A stretch of 64,000 nucleotides of DNA from CBDHEY01 sp965262305 (GCA_965262305.1 CBDHEY010000002.1:1550001-1614000); one strand, 5' to 3'. Positions 18,369 to 27,065 are shown, numbered from the stretch's first letter. The notes: generated by a model from the sequence alone, not told the origin. Numbers and translations are program-made.

Positions 18369-18911
18369 ATTACCAATAAAGAAATGTCGAAAGGACGTTC
18401 AAAAAAACCGGCCATTAACGAACAAATAGAAGCCAGTGAAGTACGCCTAATCGGTGCTGATGGATCGCAAGTAGGGATTGTAACAATCGAAGAAGCGCGG
18501 GAAGCAGCAAAAGCAGCTTCTTTAGATTTAGTTGCCCTGGCACCAGACGCAGAACCAGTAGTCTGCAAAATCATGGATTATGGCAAACATCTTTTCGAAG
18601 CTAAAAAGCAAAAAGCGGCAGCCAAGAAAAAGCAAAAACAACAACAAGTTAAAGAAATGAAGTTTCGTCCTGGCACGGAAGAGGGCGATTATCAGGTTAA
18701 GTTGCGAAATGTTAAGCGTTTTATCGAACATGGTGATAAAGCCAAAGTTTCTTTACGTTATCGTGGTAGAGAGCTTGCCCACCAAGAGTTGGGCATGGAA
18801 ATGATGAAACGAATTGAAGTGGATCTAGAAGAAATTTCCACTGTGGAGCAATACCCTAAAATGGAAGGTCGTCAATTAATTATGGTTTTGGCACCTAGAA
18901 AGAAGAAATAA
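18369..18911 (+). CDS. infC: Translation initiation factor IF-3, probably from an ATT start
   Basis: 180 residues if started at ATT 18369, 175 from the first ATG at 18384. AGGAG at 18355-18359 lies nine bases before the ATT, whereas the ATG has no ribosome-binding site. An ATT start is the classical infC feature that lets IF-3 repress its own translation by rejecting weak starts. The protein has the IF-3 N domain (INEQIEASEVRLIGADGSQ), a lysine-rich linker (about residues 77-92) and the C domain (KEMKFRPGTEEGDYQVKLRN). It binds the 30S subunit and checks initiator tRNA pairing. It is 41 bases after thrS. Confidence 0.95.
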   Translation: MTNKEMSKGRSKKPAINEQIEASEVRLIGADGSQVGIVTIEEAREAAKAASLDLVALAPDAEPVVCKIMDYGKHLFEAKKQKAAAKKKQKQQQVKEMKFRPGTEEGDYQVKLRNVKRFIEHGDKAKVSLRYRGRELAHQELGMEMMKRIEVDLEEISTVEQYPKMEGRQLIMVLAPRKKK

Positions 18912-18958
18912 CAAGAAAGTCACTGGTAAGCATTAAAGTTTATAGAGACTTAGAAGAA

Positions 18959-18995
18959 TTTTTATCATCAATTGATTGCAATTGGTTGATAAAAA
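18959..18995 (+). promoter_or_regulatory. Long hairpin in the infC-rpmI leader
   Basis: TTTTTATCATCAATTG (18959-18974) and CAATTGGTTGATAAAAA (18979-18995) form a nearly perfect 16-bp stem with a 4-base loop in the 219-base gap before rpmI. There is no T-run after it. In E. coli ribosomal protein L20 controls rpmI-rplT through structures in this leader; a similar role here is inference. Confidence 0.5.
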
Positions 18996-19130
18996 TCCCA
19001 CTGTCATTTTTGATTTTAGAGGTGACTGAGGGTAAAACCAGTTGCCGGGCTTTTAGCTGCCTAGGTAACTGCGAAGTAAAACCGGATACCTATAATATTT
19101 ATGAAGGTATCTCAATTGGAGTATTAAACT

Positions 19131-19325
19131 ATGCCAAAAGCTAAAGTACATAGCGGCGCCGCGAAGCGATTTAAAAAAACCGCAACCGGCTATAAACGCA
19201 AAAGCGCCTTTAAAAGTCATATTCTCACCAAAATGACAACTAAGCGTAAACGTCAGCTTCGAGGCACCAGTTTGGTGACTGCAGCGGACAAACCCTTAAT
19301 TGACAAAATGTTGCGTGCTAAGTAA
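19131..19325 (+). CDS. rpmI: 50S ribosomal protein L35
   Basis: 64 residues, the standard length. The N-terminal PKAKVHSGAAKRFKKTATGY and the basic middle KSHILTKMTTKRKRQLRGT identify L35. ATG at 19131 is preceded by TTGGAGTATTAAACT, a good ribosome-binding site. It is followed by rplT after 29 bases, as in nearly all bacteria. Confidence 0.97.
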   Translation: MPKAKVHSGAAKRFKKTATGYKRKSAFKSHILTKMTTKRKRQLRGTSLVTAADKPLIDKMLRAK

Positions 19326-19354
19326 TTAGCAAGCATTGGTAAGAGGATACTAAT

Positions 19355-19714
19355 ATGGCTCGTGTAAAACGTGGCGTTGTGGCTCGCCGTAGTCACAAAA
19401 AAATACTAACGGCAGCAAAAGGTTACTACGGAGCGCGTTCTCGTGTATTCCGTGTTGCTAAACAAGCGGTGATCAAAGCAGGTCAATATGCTTATCGTGA
19501 TCGTCGTAACAAAAAACGCAGTTTCCGTGCACTATGGATTACTCGAATCAACGCTCAGTCTCGTGCGCTAGGCATTAGCTATAGTCGTTTGATTGCGGGT
19601 TTGAAAAAAGCGGACATTGAGTTGGATAGACGTGTCTTAGCCGATCTTGCTATCCATGATAAAACAGCGTTTGCGGCAATCGTTGAAAAAGCAAAAGACG
19701 CTTTGGCGGCTTAG
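19355..19714 (+). CDS. rplT: 50S ribosomal protein L20
   Basis: 119 residues. It begins with ARVKRGVVARRSHKKILTAA and has KGYYGARSRVFRVAKQAVIK, RDRRNKKRSFRALWITRINA and the C-terminal globular part with LDRRVLADLAIHDKTAF. All are canonical for L20, a primary 23S rRNA binder needed for 50S assembly that often also represses its own operon. AAGAGG lies before the ATG. A strong terminator follows at 19734. Confidence 0.98.
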   Translation: MARVKRGVVARRSHKKILTAAKGYYGARSRVFRVAKQAVIKAGQYAYRDRRNKKRSFRALWITRINAQSRALGISYSRLIAGLKKADIELDRRVLADLAIHDKTAFAAIVEKAKDALAA

Positions 19715-19733
19715 TCATAAGATTACTTGCCTC

Positions 19734-19766
19734 AAAAAGGGAAGAGTAGTTACTCTTCCCTTTTTT
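19734..19766 (+). terminator. Rho-independent terminator after rplT
   Basis: A perfect 15-bp inverted repeat, AAAAAGGGAAGAGTA (19734-19748) / TACTCTTCCCTTTTT, with a 2-base loop at 19749-19750 and a T-run. It ends the infC-rpmI-rplT transcript before pheS. Confidence 0.9.
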
Positions 19767-19882
19767 ATGTGCCTTTTAAAATAATCAATTCCGAATTTTT
19801 AAAAAAACCAAAACAAATCTGTAATACAATAAGATTTCGTTTTTTCTGGGAAAACTGTTAGAAATCCTTTAAGAGTAACTAG

Positions 19883-20896
19883 ATGGAAAATTTGAGTGAA
19901 CTAACCCGCGAAGCCATTGATATGGTTGAAAAAGCAGGGAATTTGCAAGAGCTAGATCAAATTCGTATCGATTATTTGGGGAAAAAGGGGCAAATTACCT
20001 CTTTATTAAAATCTCTTGGAAAATTATCTGCTGAGGAAAGACCTCAAGCCGGTGCTGAAATTAACAAAGCCAAAGTTAGTGTTCAAGATCACATCAATGA
20101 TAAGAAGACTGCTTTAGAAGACGCTAAAATAGAAGCGAAACTTGCTTCGGAAACGTTAGATGTGACGCTCGCAGGTCGAATGTCAGAAAAAGGAAACCTG
20201 CATCCTGTTACCCGCACAATAAACCGAATTGAGTCCATATTTTCTTCAGTAGGTTATACCGTCGCAGAAGGTCCAGAAATCGAGGACGATTTTCACAACT
20301 TTGAAGCACTCAATATTCCTTCGCATCACCCTGCACGCGCGATGCATGATACTTTTTACATTAACGAGAATCATGTCTTAAGAACACATACATCCCCAGT
20401 GCAAGTGCGTACCATGAAAGAAAAAACGCCACCAATTCATGTTATTTGTCCTGGACGCGTTTACCGGTGTGATTCTGATATAACCCATACGCCGATGTTC
20501 CACCAGGTTGAAGGCCTAGTTGTGGACAAAAATATTAGTTTTGCAGATTTGAAAGGGACTGTGGATGAGTTCTTAAAAGCCTTTTTTGAAGCCGATGTAC
20601 CTGTGCGTTTTCGCCCATCCTACTTCCCATTTACTGAACCCTCTGCGGAAGTTGATATACAGTGTACAAACTGCAACGGTGAAGGTTGCAGAATATGTAA
20701 AAAAACAGGATGGCTTGAAGTTATGGGCTGTGGCATGGTCCACCCTAATGTGTTTGAAGCCTGTGACATAGATCCTAATGAGTACACTGGGTTTGCATTT
20801 GGGATGGGTGTTGAAAGGCTGGCCATGTTGCGATATGGCGTAAATGATTTAAGGTTGTTCTTCGAGAATGACCTCGACTTTTTAAAACAATTTTGA
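19883..20896 (+). CDS. pheS: Phenylalanyl-tRNA synthetase alpha subunit
   Basis: 337 residues. An N-terminal coiled-coil tRNA-binding arm (residues 1-85, LGKKGQITSLLKSLGKLS) is followed by the class II catalytic core with GYTVAEGPEIEDDFHNFEAL, LLRTHTSPVQ-type motif 2 (LRTHTSPVQVRTM) and the C-terminal FAFGMGVERLAMLRYG motif 3. It has a cysteine cluster CTNCNGEGCRICKKTGW near residue 255, as in some gammaproteobacterial PheS. It forms the alpha2-beta2 enzyme with PheT, whose gene here is separated from it by ugd instead of following directly. Confidence 0.97.
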   Translation: MENLSELTREAIDMVEKAGNLQELDQIRIDYLGKKGQITSLLKSLGKLSAEERPQAGAEINKAKVSVQDHINDKKTALEDAKIEAKLASETLDVTLAGRMSEKGNLHPVTRTINRIESIFSSVGYTVAEGPEIEDDFHNFEALNIPSHHPARAMHDTFYINENHVLRTHTSPVQVRTMKEKTPPIHVICPGRVYRCDSDITHTPMFHQVEGLVVDKNISFADLKGTVDEFLKAFFEADVPVRFRPSYFPFTEPSAEVDIQCTNCNGEGCRICKKTGWLEVMGCGMVHPNVFEACDIDPNEYTGFAFGMGVERLAMLRYGVNDLRLFFENDLDFLKQF

Positions 20897-20911
20897 ATCT
20901 GTAGGTGAAAT

Positions 20912-22243
20912 ATGAAGGTATCGATTTTTGGAACGGGGTATGTGGGATTGGTAACTGGTTCGTGCCTTGCTCATTCTGGTCATCAGGTAACTTGCGTAGA
21001 TATAGACGAAGAAAAAGTTAAACGTCTAGAAGCGGGTGAAATTCCAATTTTTGAACCTGGACTGGATAATATTGTTATTCAGTCTGTTAAAGAAGAAAGG
21101 TTAACGTTTACGACGAGTGCAAAAGAAGCCGTCGATTTTGCAGAGGTTATTTTTATTGCGGTGGGAACACCTCCAGATGAAGATGGTGCAGCGGATTTGC
21201 GTTATGTTCTTCAAGTGGCGAAATCCGTTGGTGAGCACATGCAAGATTATCGGCTCGTTATCAACAAGTCGACCGTTCCTGTTGGTAGTGCCGATCGAGT
21301 TAAGGAAACTATTGCAGCGACGTTGAAAGAAAGAAACGCTGATCTAGATTTTGATGTTGCGTCAAACCCAGAGTTTTTGAAGGAAGGTGCTGCAGTATCT
21401 GACTTTATGAAACCTGACCGTATCATTGTTGGTTGCGAATCCTCGCGTGTTGAAAAGCTTATGAAAGAGCTTTATGCACCTTTTAACCGTAACCGTGACA
21501 AACTTATGTTTATGGATGTGCGCTCAGCGGAATTAACAAAATATGCCGCAAATGCGATGTTGGCTACTAAGATAAGTTTTATGAATGAACTATCTGGTAT
21601 TGCAGACAAGCTAGGTGCTGATATCGAACTCGTGCGAAAAGGTATTGGATCAGATCCACGTATTGGCTATAGCTTTATTTACCCTGGTTGTGGTTACGGG
21701 GGATCGTGTTTTCCTAAAGATGTGAAAGCCTTAGTTCGAACCGCAAATTCTGTTGAAGAAGACGCAGAACTTTTAACCGCAGTTGAATCCGTTAATGATC
21801 ATCAAAAAACGGTTTTGTTTAGCAAGTTAACCAAGCATTTTGGAGGCGATTTAACAGGTAAAAATATTGCACTTTGGGGACTTGCCTTTAAGCCAAATAC
21901 TGATGATATGCGTGAGGCTCCTTCTCGTGTCCTAATGGAAGCAATTTGGGCTGCAGGTGGAAAGGTTTCAGCATTTGATCCAGAAGCAATGGAAGAAACA
22001 CATCGAATCTACGGTGACAGAGAAGATCTTAAACTCGTAGAAAAAGCCTACAACGCGCTTGATGGTGCTGATGCACTGGTTGTTTGCACAGAATGGTCTG
22101 CTTTTAAATCACCAGATTGGGATAGAGCTGCGGATCTGTTGAATAATAAGGTTGTTTTTGATGGTCGTAACCTCTATGAACCGAGTTTACTGTCGGAACG
22201 AGGCTATGTTCATTACGCTATCGGAAGACCTCAAGTTTCCTAG
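20912..22243 (+). CDS. ugd: UDP-glucose 6-dehydrogenase
   Basis: 443 residues. It oxidises UDP-glucose to UDP-glucuronate with two NAD+. Visible are the N-terminal Rossmann motif IFGTGYVGLVTGSCLAHSGH, GTPPDEDGAADLRYVLQVAK, the STVPVGSADRVK segment, the catalytic cysteine in GYGGSCFPKDVKAL (about Cys 268), and GLAFKPNTDDMREAPS at the C-terminal domain. It starts 15 bases after pheS, with TAGGTGA upstream, so it can be read through from pheS. It supplies the UDP-glucuronate epimerase at 11805 and probably the surface glycan. Confidence 0.96.
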   Translation: MKVSIFGTGYVGLVTGSCLAHSGHQVTCVDIDEEKVKRLEAGEIPIFEPGLDNIVIQSVKEERLTFTTSAKEAVDFAEVIFIAVGTPPDEDGAADLRYVLQVAKSVGEHMQDYRLVINKSTVPVGSADRVKETIAATLKERNADLDFDVASNPEFLKEGAAVSDFMKPDRIIVGCESSRVEKLMKELYAPFNRNRDKLMFMDVRSAELTKYAANAMLATKISFMNELSGIADKLGADIELVRKGIGSDPRIGYSFIYPGCGYGGSCFPKDVKALVRTANSVEEDAELLTAVESVNDHQKTVLFSKLTKHFGGDLTGKNIALWGLAFKPNTDDMREAPSRVLMEAIWAAGGKVSAFDPEAMEETHRIYGDREDLKLVEKAYNALDGADALVVCTEWSAFKSPDWDRAADLLNNKVVFDGRNLYEPSLLSERGYVHYAIGRPQVS

Positions 22244-22416
22244 TTTTTAAACTAGTCAAAAGAAAATAGCGTTTATGTTTCCAAAACGATTTGTAATCAT
22301 ATTTGGAATATGAGCGCTAAGTCACTATTGTAGTGTTTCAAGTGCAGGTTAATTCAAAGAAATAGCAATAAAAAATTTGTCAAAATACGATTAATAATTA
22401 ACGTTTTAAGTAAATT

Positions 22417-24789
22417 ATGAAGTTTAGCGAATCTTGGTTAAGAGAATGGGTTAATCCTGATCTAGACACACAGTCACTTGTCGATCAAGTGACGATGGCT
22501 GGTTTAGAAGTGGATGCCGTAGATCCTGTGGCGGGTGAATTTTCAGGCGTGGTGGTCGGTGAAATAATTTCAACCGAACAACATCCCGATGCCGATAAGT
22601 TGCGTGTTTGCAAAGTGGCGGGTTCACCAGATGGTGAGCAGCAGGTTGTATGTGGTGCACCGAATGCTCGACCAGGAATTAAAATACCATTTGCCTTGGT
22701 CGGCGCTAAATTACCCGACAACTTTAAGATTAAAAAAGCCAAGTTGCGAGGCGTTGAATCATTCGGAATGCTTTGTGCGCAAACTGAGCTTCAAGCTGGT
22801 GATGACGATGATGGTTTGTGGGAGCTTGATCTAGATGCTCCGGTTGGTGAAGATTTAAGAGAATACCTTTCTCTAGATGATAAAGTCATTGAAGTCGACC
22901 TAACGCCAAATCGCAGTGACTGCCTATCAATAAAAGGGCTTGCGAGAGAAGTTGGTGTGCTTAATCGTATTGATGTTAAGTATCCAGAAATTAAACCTGT
23001 TAATCATACGATTGACGATACCTTTTCAGTGACGGTTGATGCATCTGAAGCTTGCCCTCGCTATCTTGGTCGAGTCATTAAAAATGTAAATGTCAAAGCA
23101 GAAAGTCCGCAATGGCTTAAAGAAAAATTACATAGAAGTGATATTCGATCAATTGATCCTATTGTCGATGTCACTAACTACGTACTTTTAGAATTGGGTC
23201 AACCTATGCATGCATTCGACCTCGTTAAATTAAGTGGTGGAATTAATGTTCGCATGGCAAAAAATGAAGAACCAATTCAACTACTCGATGGTCAAGACAT
23301 AAAATTAAATGAAAATACTTTAGTGATTGCAGATGATTCCGGTGCAATTGCAGTTGCTGGTGTCATGGGCGGTGAAACCACGGCTGTATCTGAAACTACT
23401 CAAGATATTTTTTTAGAAAGCGCTTTTTTTACTCCGCTTGCGATTGCAGGAAAAGCAAGATCTTATGGATTACATACAGATTCCTCACATAGATTTGAAC
23501 GTGGAGTCGATTACGATGGAGCCGAGGCCGCTATCGAGCGTGCCACTCAGCTTCTCTTAGATATCGTTGGTGGTGAACCTGGTCCAGTTATAAAGGCAGA
23601 AAATAAAGACTTTTTGCCACAACAATCTACTGTTGAACTATTAAAAGAACGCATTGCAAAAAAATTGGGTTTTGGAATTCCTGATGACGAAGTTGTTGAA
23701 ATACTTACGCGTCTAGGTATGGAGTTAAAAGAAACATCGGAAGAAGGCTGGACTTTCGCTATTCCAAGCTATCGATTTGATATATCAATCGAAGCGGATT
23801 TGTTTGAGGAACTCGCGCGTATATACGGATATAACAAGTTGCCAACGACTAAATTGCATATCCCGGCGAGCCTTCCTCGTCAAAGCGAGATGCGAATAGA
23901 TATAAAAACTCTTGCTTCTCACATGACGAGTAGGGGGTATCAAGAGGTTATTACTTATAGCTTCATTGACCCGTCTTTACATGTGTTGTTTGATGATGCA
24001 GACAGTGTTGAACTGCTCAATCCAATTAGTGCTGATTTAAGCGTTATGCGTACCAGTCTTGTTCCCGGTTTGGTTAAAACCCTACAAAGTAATTTGAACC
24101 GCCAGCAACAGCGTGTTCGTTTGTTCGAAAAAGGTTTGCGATTCCTAGGAAAAGATACGCAGGCTTCCAGCCAAGTGCCGTCGATTGCAGGTCTCATTTA
24201 CGGCGAAAGATTTGAAAGCAGTTGGCACTCGATCAAAGACACTGTCGATTTTTACGATATAAAAGGCGATATTGAATCATTGTTGGCGTTTTGCGGTAAG
24301 GAAGTCACTTATGAACCGGTTAAATTACCGGCGCTACACCCTGGGCAAACAGCGCAAATTAGCCTTAACAGTAAAGCGATTGGATATGTGGGTGCGCTTC
24401 ATCCTCGTATTACCAAAAAGCTCGATATCCCTAAATCTGTTTATGTATTTGAGATAGATAGTAATGCTATTCTCGGTGCAGAAGTACCAAAATACACAAA
24501 TGTATCAAAATTTCCGGAAGTGACGCGTGATTTGGCGTTGTTACTTGATAAAACAATACCAGTTGCTAAGCTGGAAAATGTGATCATAGACGCCGCAGGT
24601 GATAACCTCAAAAACTTAAAGGTGTTTGACGTATATAGCGGCGAAGGTATTGATCCACAAAGAAAAAGTGTTGCATTTAACTTGACCTTTCAGCATTCAT
24701 CGCGCACTCTTAATGAAGACGAGGTGAACGGTCCCATTGAGAAAATAATCTCTCGATTGGAGGAAGAATTTGATGCCAAACTTAGATGA
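22417..24789 (+). CDS. pheT: Phenylalanyl-tRNA synthetase beta subunit
   Basis: 790 residues, full length. Domains in order: an N-terminal OB-fold tRNA-binding domain (FSGVVVGEIISTEQHPDADK), the B3/B4 editing domain (DPIVDVTNYVLLELGQPMHA), the B5 helix-turn-helix domain (KRIAKKLG-type IAKKLGFGIPDDEVVEIL), the catalytic-like core (SYRFDISIEADLFEELARIY) and the C-terminal anticodon-binding FDX-ACB domain (FPEVTRDLALLLDKTIPVAK). It lies 173 bases after ugd. That gap may hold its own promoter, because coupling to pheS is broken here. The 3' end overlaps ihfA. Confidence 0.97.
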   Translation: MKFSESWLREWVNPDLDTQSLVDQVTMAGLEVDAVDPVAGEFSGVVVGEIISTEQHPDADKLRVCKVAGSPDGEQQVVCGAPNARPGIKIPFALVGAKLPDNFKIKKAKLRGVESFGMLCAQTELQAGDDDDGLWELDLDAPVGEDLREYLSLDDKVIEVDLTPNRSDCLSIKGLAREVGVLNRIDVKYPEIKPVNHTIDDTFSVTVDASEACPRYLGRVIKNVNVKAESPQWLKEKLHRSDIRSIDPIVDVTNYVLLELGQPMHAFDLVKLSGGINVRMAKNEEPIQLLDGQDIKLNENTLVIADDSGAIAVAGVMGGETTAVSETTQDIFLESAFFTPLAIAGKARSYGLHTDSSHRFERGVDYDGAEAAIERATQLLLDIVGGEPGPVIKAENKDFLPQQSTVELLKERIAKKLGFGIPDDEVVEILTRLGMELKETSEEGWTFAIPSYRFDISIEADLFEELARIYGYNKLPTTKLHIPASLPRQSEMRIDIKTLASHMTSRGYQEVITYSFIDPSLHVLFDDADSVELLNPISADLSVMRTSLVPGLVKTLQSNLNRQQQRVRLFEKGLRFLGKDTQASSQVPSIAGLIYGERFESSWHSIKDTVDFYDIKGDIESLLAFCGKEVTYEPVKLPALHPGQTAQISLNSKAIGYVGALHPRITKKLDIPKSVYVFEIDSNAILGAEVPKYTNVSKFPEVTRDLALLLDKTIPVAKLENVIIDAAGDNLKNLKVFDVYSGEGIDPQRKSVAFNLTFQHSSRTLNEDEVNGPIEKIISRLEEEFDAKLR

Positions 24790-25099
24790 TATTGTACAAG
24801 ATTCGCTCACTAAAGCGGATATCGCCGAAAGGCTCTACGAAGAACTTGGGTTCAACAAACGTGAAGCCAAGGAAGTTGTAGAGCTATTTTTTGACGGTAT
24901 TCGAGATTCTTTAGAGCAAAATGAACAAGTCAAATTGTCCGGATTTGGTAATTTTGATCTGCGTGATAAAAAACAAAGACCGGGAAGAAATCCCAAAACG
25001 GGAGAAGAAATCCCGATTACAGCGAGAAGAGTGGTAACATTTAGGCCTGGACAGAAACTTAAGGCGCGAGTAGAGGCATATGCTGGAACCCAGTCATAA
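24773..25099 (+). CDS. ihfA: Integration host factor subunit alpha
   Basis: 108 residues from ATG 24773. GGAGGA at 24759-24764 gives 8-base spacing, so I prefer this to the TTG at 24770. It is the DNA-bending IHF/HU family alpha chain, with LTKADIAERLYEELGFNKRE at the N terminus, the beta-arm segment GRNPKTGEEIPITARRVVTF containing the intercalating proline, and FGNFDLRDKKQRPGRNP. It overlaps the pheT 3' end by 17 bases, the usual pheT-ihfA coupling in gammaproteobacteria, and is itself overlapped by the MerR gene. Confidence 0.97.
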   Translation: MPNLDDIVQDSLTKADIAERLYEELGFNKREAKEVVELFFDGIRDSLEQNEQVKLSGFGNFDLRDKKQRPGRNPKTGEEIPITARRVVTFRPGQKLKARVEAYAGTQS

Positions 25100-25439
25100 C
25101 GACGAATTACCGGTCATACCAGGGAAACGCTACTTTACTATCGGTGAGGTGAGTGAGCTTTGTGCTGTTAAGCCACATGTATTGCGATATTGGGAACAAG
25201 AATTTCCCCAACTAAAACCCGTAAAACGTCGCGGAAATCGACGTTATTATCAACGCGAAGACGTTATGACAATTCGTCAGATTCGCAGCCTGCTGTATGA
25301 TCAAGGTTTTACCATTGGTGGTGCCCGCCAACAAATGAGCGGTGATAACCAAACTCCTGTGGAAGGTCAAGACTATAACCAACTAGTACAAAAGGTTATC
25401 GCCGAACTCGAAGGTGTGTTAGAAGTACTCAGGGCCTAG
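25080..25439 (+). CDS. MerR-family transcriptional regulator
   Basis: 119 residues. The N-terminal winged helix KRYFTIGEVSELCAVKPHVL with RYWEQEFPQLKPVKRRGNRR is that of the small MerR-like regulator commonly found directly after ihfA in gammaproteobacteria. There is a short C-terminal helix (LVQKVIAELEGVLEVLRA) that should dimerise. It has no cysteine-rich metal site, so metal sensing is unlikely. ATG at 25080 lies inside the end of ihfA (20-base overlap). Target genes are unknown. Confidence 0.9.
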   Translation: MLEPSHNDELPVIPGKRYFTIGEVSELCAVKPHVLRYWEQEFPQLKPVKRRGNRRYYQREDVMTIRQIRSLLYDQGFTIGGARQQMSGDNQTPVEGQDYNQLVQKVIAELEGVLEVLRA

Positions 25440-25457
25440 TGGTTGTCCACAAATTTC

Positions 25458-25485
25458 TTGCAAATCAAACGATTAAGAGTATTAT
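25458..25485 (+). promoter_or_regulatory. Promoter of tRNA-Pro(GGG)
   Basis: TTGCAA (25458-25463), a 16-base spacer, TATTAT (25480-25485), then CCGCGTC, a GC-rich start region. The tRNA begins at 25506. Confidence 0.65.
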
Positions 25486-25505
25486 TCCGCGTCTTATGAC
25501 GATTC

Positions 25506-25582
25506 CGGAGTGTAGCGCAGCCTGGTAGCGCACCACACTGGGGGTGTGGTGGTCGTCGGTTCAAATCCGGCCACTCCGACCA
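25506..25582 (+). tRNA. tRNA-Pro (anticodon GGG)
   Basis: 77 bases with encoded CCA. Acceptor CGGAGTG/CACTCCG, anticodon stem-loop CCACA-CTGGGGG-TGTGG giving GGG, and T-arm CGGTTCAAATCCG. A strong terminator follows at once. A second Pro tRNA (TGG) with nearly the same acceptor and D-arm is at 57857. Confidence 0.97.
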
Positions 25583-25584
25583 AA

Positions 25585-25620
25585 TAAAAAAAGACCGCCC
25601 TTGTGGCGGTTTTTTTATTT
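25585..25620 (+). terminator. Terminator of tRNA-Pro(GGG)
   Basis: ACCGCC (25594-25599) and GGCGGT (25605-25610) pair around a short loop, flanked by an A-run before and a T-run after, so it may work in both directions. Confidence 0.9.
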
Positions 25621-26036
25621 GGCAGTTACATCGGTATTGTTCTTATATCTCGGTTCGCTAAAGCGCCGATTGCATCGATGTGGGAGACACATCCGGTCAA
25701 GAATAGAAAATTAATATTCTCTGCTCTTCCTCGTGGTGATTTTTTTGTATTTATAGAGGCCAAAGGTTTGTTCTTGGGGCACGACTCACTTAGCGTAGTT
25801 TATTCAAGTCTGGTTTAGTGATTAGTCAATTTGAATTGGCGGCTAGATGATAGTACAAGTTTCGCATCGCATGATAGACTTAAAATCCTCTTAAGGTAGA
25901 TATTCAAAGATTAGGTATGTTGGCTTAATGATTAATAATAAAAATGCCCAGAGTCATTGAAACGTTTATGATTTGTCTGATTTTTATTCGTATTAAAGAT
26001 AGAAATTAACATGTATTTTTTTAAACTTAACATTTG
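25621..26036. other. Gene-free stretch between tRNA-Pro and the HTH gene
   Basis: About 415 AT-rich bases. No open frame with a credible start, no tRNA-derived direct repeat (attachment site) and no strong hairpin was seen. It would contain the promoter of the following regulator gene. Confidence 0.5.
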
Positions 26037-26942
26037 ATGCTAGATATGGACGCTTGTGAACTAACTGCCAGTAGTAAAAATCTCAACCAGGGCTCAGGTA
26101 GTCTTGGAATAGAACTTTTTTGCGACGATTTTGATTTGTCTTCTTCCCCAGACTTTTCCTTGGCTGTTGATACGGGGTTAATCATTACCGCAGATTTTGA
26201 GAAACAGTTAAAAAAGAAAGTTGGGTATTCAATTGCGGTGGGAAATGAGCAAATAAAATATTCTAGAACAAGAATATGTGATTTTTCAGGAATAAAATCG
26301 AGTCAAATGAGCAAGATAATCAACGGTGAAGCATGGATGAGTTTAGATGCTTTAGGTCGTTGGGGGTTTGCCACTGGAGTAATGTGCGGTAATTTAATTA
26401 AGTGTGAGCCTATTTCAGCTTCTCCCTTAGTCAGGTTAGTATGGTTTTCTAGTGGCCGATTACATAATCATAATACTTACGAGTTTGAGTTAGTATTGAA
26501 ATACATTAGTAGTCGATATTGCCTTCCCTACACATCCGTGGCGTTTTCTGGAGAGGAGATCGTACCAAACTTGGGTGATCCTCAATGGACTGAGAAATAT
26601 TCGTACGATTACTATAGTATTCTTGGAAAGCACATAGGTAAGTTAAGAAAATATCTTCACATGTCAACAAGAAGAATGGCGGAAATAATTCAGGTATCAC
26701 CAGAAACTATAAAGCGTTATGAGTCTGGAGACCATAGGATATCAAAGGGTTTATTTTCGGCCTATCGGTTATGCATGACACTTAATGTAAAGCCAATGGA
26801 ACTGGTCAAAGGAACACTTCACCACAAACTTAAATATACACAAATTAAACGACAACATGCATTAGTAAAAATGTTTAGCTCATTACCAGTTAGTGAATAT
26901 GGGAATGTTAAGAAGTTGCTGTTGGCGGTGGGTAATCACTAA
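26037..26942 (+). CDS. Orphan DNA-binding protein with two HTH-like segments
   Basis: About 301 residues from ATG 26037; a TTG at 26034 is also possible and neither has a clear ribosome-binding site. The C-terminal part holds a good XRE/Cro-type helix-turn-helix at about residues 205-260 (KLRKYLHMSTRRMAEIIQVS then TIKRYESGDHRIS). A second, weaker HTH-like segment lies at about residues 80-120 (ICDFSGIKSSQMSKIINGEA then LDALGRWGFATG). No ligand domain was recognised. It is monocistronic, with AT-rich flanks and two hairpins downstream. A transcription regulator of unknown target is the safest reading. Confidence 0.65.
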   Translation: MLDMDACELTASSKNLNQGSGSLGIELFCDDFDLSSSPDFSLAVDTGLIITADFEKQLKKKVGYSIAVGNEQIKYSRTRICDFSGIKSSQMSKIINGEAWMSLDALGRWGFATGVMCGNLIKCEPISASPLVRLVWFSSGRLHNHNTYEFELVLKYISSRYCLPYTSVAFSGEEIVPNLGDPQWTEKYSYDYYSILGKHIGKLRKYLHMSTRRMAEIIQVSPETIKRYESGDHRISKGLFSAYRLCMTLNVKPMELVKGTLHHKLKYTQIKRQHALVKMFSSLPVSEYGNVKKLLLAVGNH

Positions 26943-27004
26943 GATTACTTTTCTGATTAAATTTACCTAATTTCTGTCTATCGTCAATTAAAGTTCATAC
27001 ATAA

Positions 27005-27032
27005 AAATAGGCCCAATTCTGTGCGCCTATTT
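27005..27032 (+). terminator. Hairpin after the HTH gene
   Basis: Perfect 8-bp stem AAATAGGC (27005-27012) / GCCTATTT (27025-27032), with a short T-rich tail. It probably terminates the regulator transcript. Confidence 0.5.
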
Positions 27033-27044
27033 GTAATTCTTTAT

Positions 27045-27065
27045 ACCCTTATTATGAATAAGGGT
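27045..27065. terminator. Second hairpin in the same gap
   Basis: Perfect 9-bp stem ACCCTTATT / AATAAGGGT with a 3-base loop, 12 bases after the previous hairpin. It lies 147 bases before the esterase gene. There is no long T-run, so it could be a terminator or a regulatory structure. Confidence 0.4.

Noticed and set aside
19800..19880. PheM-like leader peptide and attenuator before pheS
   Set aside because: An open stretch with several Phe codons (RFRFFW) is present but has no start codon and no following terminator hairpin.
25603..25818. Forward ORF of 71 codons after tRNA-Pro
   Set aside because: It begins inside the tRNA terminator hairpin and its sequence looks like translated noncoding DNA.
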